DNA of 40,578 nucleotides, from positions 1 to 40,578 of the forward strand of contig NZ_WHJH01000060.1 in assembly GCF_011682145.1 (NCBI RefSeq), written 5' to 3'. Under the pieces are notes generated by a model that was not told where the DNA came from, did no database searches, and was given only the letters and a program-made list of their open reading frames with translations. Origin of the DNA: Massilia mucilaginosa (GTDB lineage: Bacteria; Pseudomonadota; Gammaproteobacteria; Burkholderiales; Burkholderiaceae_D). The position numbers were made by a program, and so were the translations under genes. Below, one piece after another: positions 40,145 through 40,578 of this stretch; position 1 is the first letter of the stretch; each line of letters begins with the position of its first letter.

Positions 40145-40578
40145 TAACATCTCCAGGCAGGGCAGACAGCACCAGCGGCGAACCTGCACGTACAACGGCA
40201 TCGGATCGGCCAGGGCCGACAAGGTGCCAATGATCGGGAAACCGGCGTCAACAGACCGGCAACGGCACTACCTTTCATCGCCGGGAAAGCCGACGCCCAA
40301 CCCGGCTGTACCACGATGGCGTCTCAGGAAATTCTACGGAGCACGGCTTGGAAACTTTTGATTTTGAGCAATTTCATGCCGATCAGATCGTCATTTGCAC
40401 AACCGCAAAACATTGACGCAACACAATGACTTGCCGCTCCGACTCTCTACCCTAGCCTGAATGTTTCATAAACTGCCACCGCAGTGCCGGTTCGGCGATA
40501 CATGAGCTCCTCAGTGACGATCACGATGTCGCGGGCAATAGCCCCCCTACCCGATTGAACGGGACATCGAATGGAGCA
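40145..40578. other. Region without a supported gene at the window edge
   Basis: The 434 bases upstream of the epimerase have no convincing reading frame on either strand; a 75-codon frame at 40134-40361 lacks family features. The stretch 40360-40480 is AT-richer and probably holds the epimerase promoter, but I found no hexamer pair good enough to list. The sequence after 40480 could be the start of another element cut by the window edge. Confidence 0.4.

Overview
The window looks like a chromosomal segment of a GC-rich betaproteobacterium, most likely Oxalobacteraceae (Massilia, Duganella or Janthinobacterium type). This rests on the strong G/C third-position bias, the gene families and their order. 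No 16S rRNA, tRNA or CRISPR array was seen, so the genus is an inference.

Layout. (1) 1-127: the right end of a probable IS66-family element. (2) 396-4468, minus strand: a periplasmic thiol-redox pair (DsbD/ScsB-like reductase, then a secreted redoxin), then a solitary pstS with its own candidate promoter and terminator. (3) 4714-11217, plus: a czcICBA heavy-metal efflux operon. (4) 11317-14080, plus: a tight three-gene unit of methyltransferase, sulfotransferase and arginase-fold hydrolase. It ends at a hairpin shared with the convergent operon. (5) 14120-19316, minus: a signalling operon of a NitT/TauT-type binding protein, a membrane hybrid histidine kinase and a REC-HisKA-HATPase-REC protein, with no DNA-binding output domain. 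(6) 19617-22808, plus: the Hsp70 HscC and a membrane protein joining a J-like domain that lacks HPD to a TonB-like C-terminal domain.

(7) 23067-24759, plus: an 86-residue peptide with a CPAC motif, one base before a DUF692 (MNIO) enzyme that appears fused to a DUF2063-like partner domain. This is a candidate RiPP locus and the best candidate here for an undescribed system. The leader carries two consecutive hairpins. (8) 24857-27639: a serine-hydrolase lipoprotein with less biased codons, a probable coding relic, a glutaminyl cyclase (minus) and a GNAT acetyltransferase. (9) 27725-32478, plus: the DUF2339/DUF3999 membrane pair, convergent with a PPOX-fold stress protein and DUF445 protein (minus, 32500-34253). 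(10) 34489-39012, plus: prkA-yeaH-spoVR behind a perfect FNR-type box spaced as a class II promoter. (11) 39089-40144, minus: a UDP-sugar 4-epimerase, then about 430 bases with no gene found.

Several starts are not ATG. GTG is chosen for the sulfotransferase, arginase-like protein, prkA and yeaH, and TTG for the cyclase and acetyltransferase, each from a ribosome-binding site, a coupling overlap or an open frame with no better start. All functional calls come from reading motifs and gene order; no database search was run.
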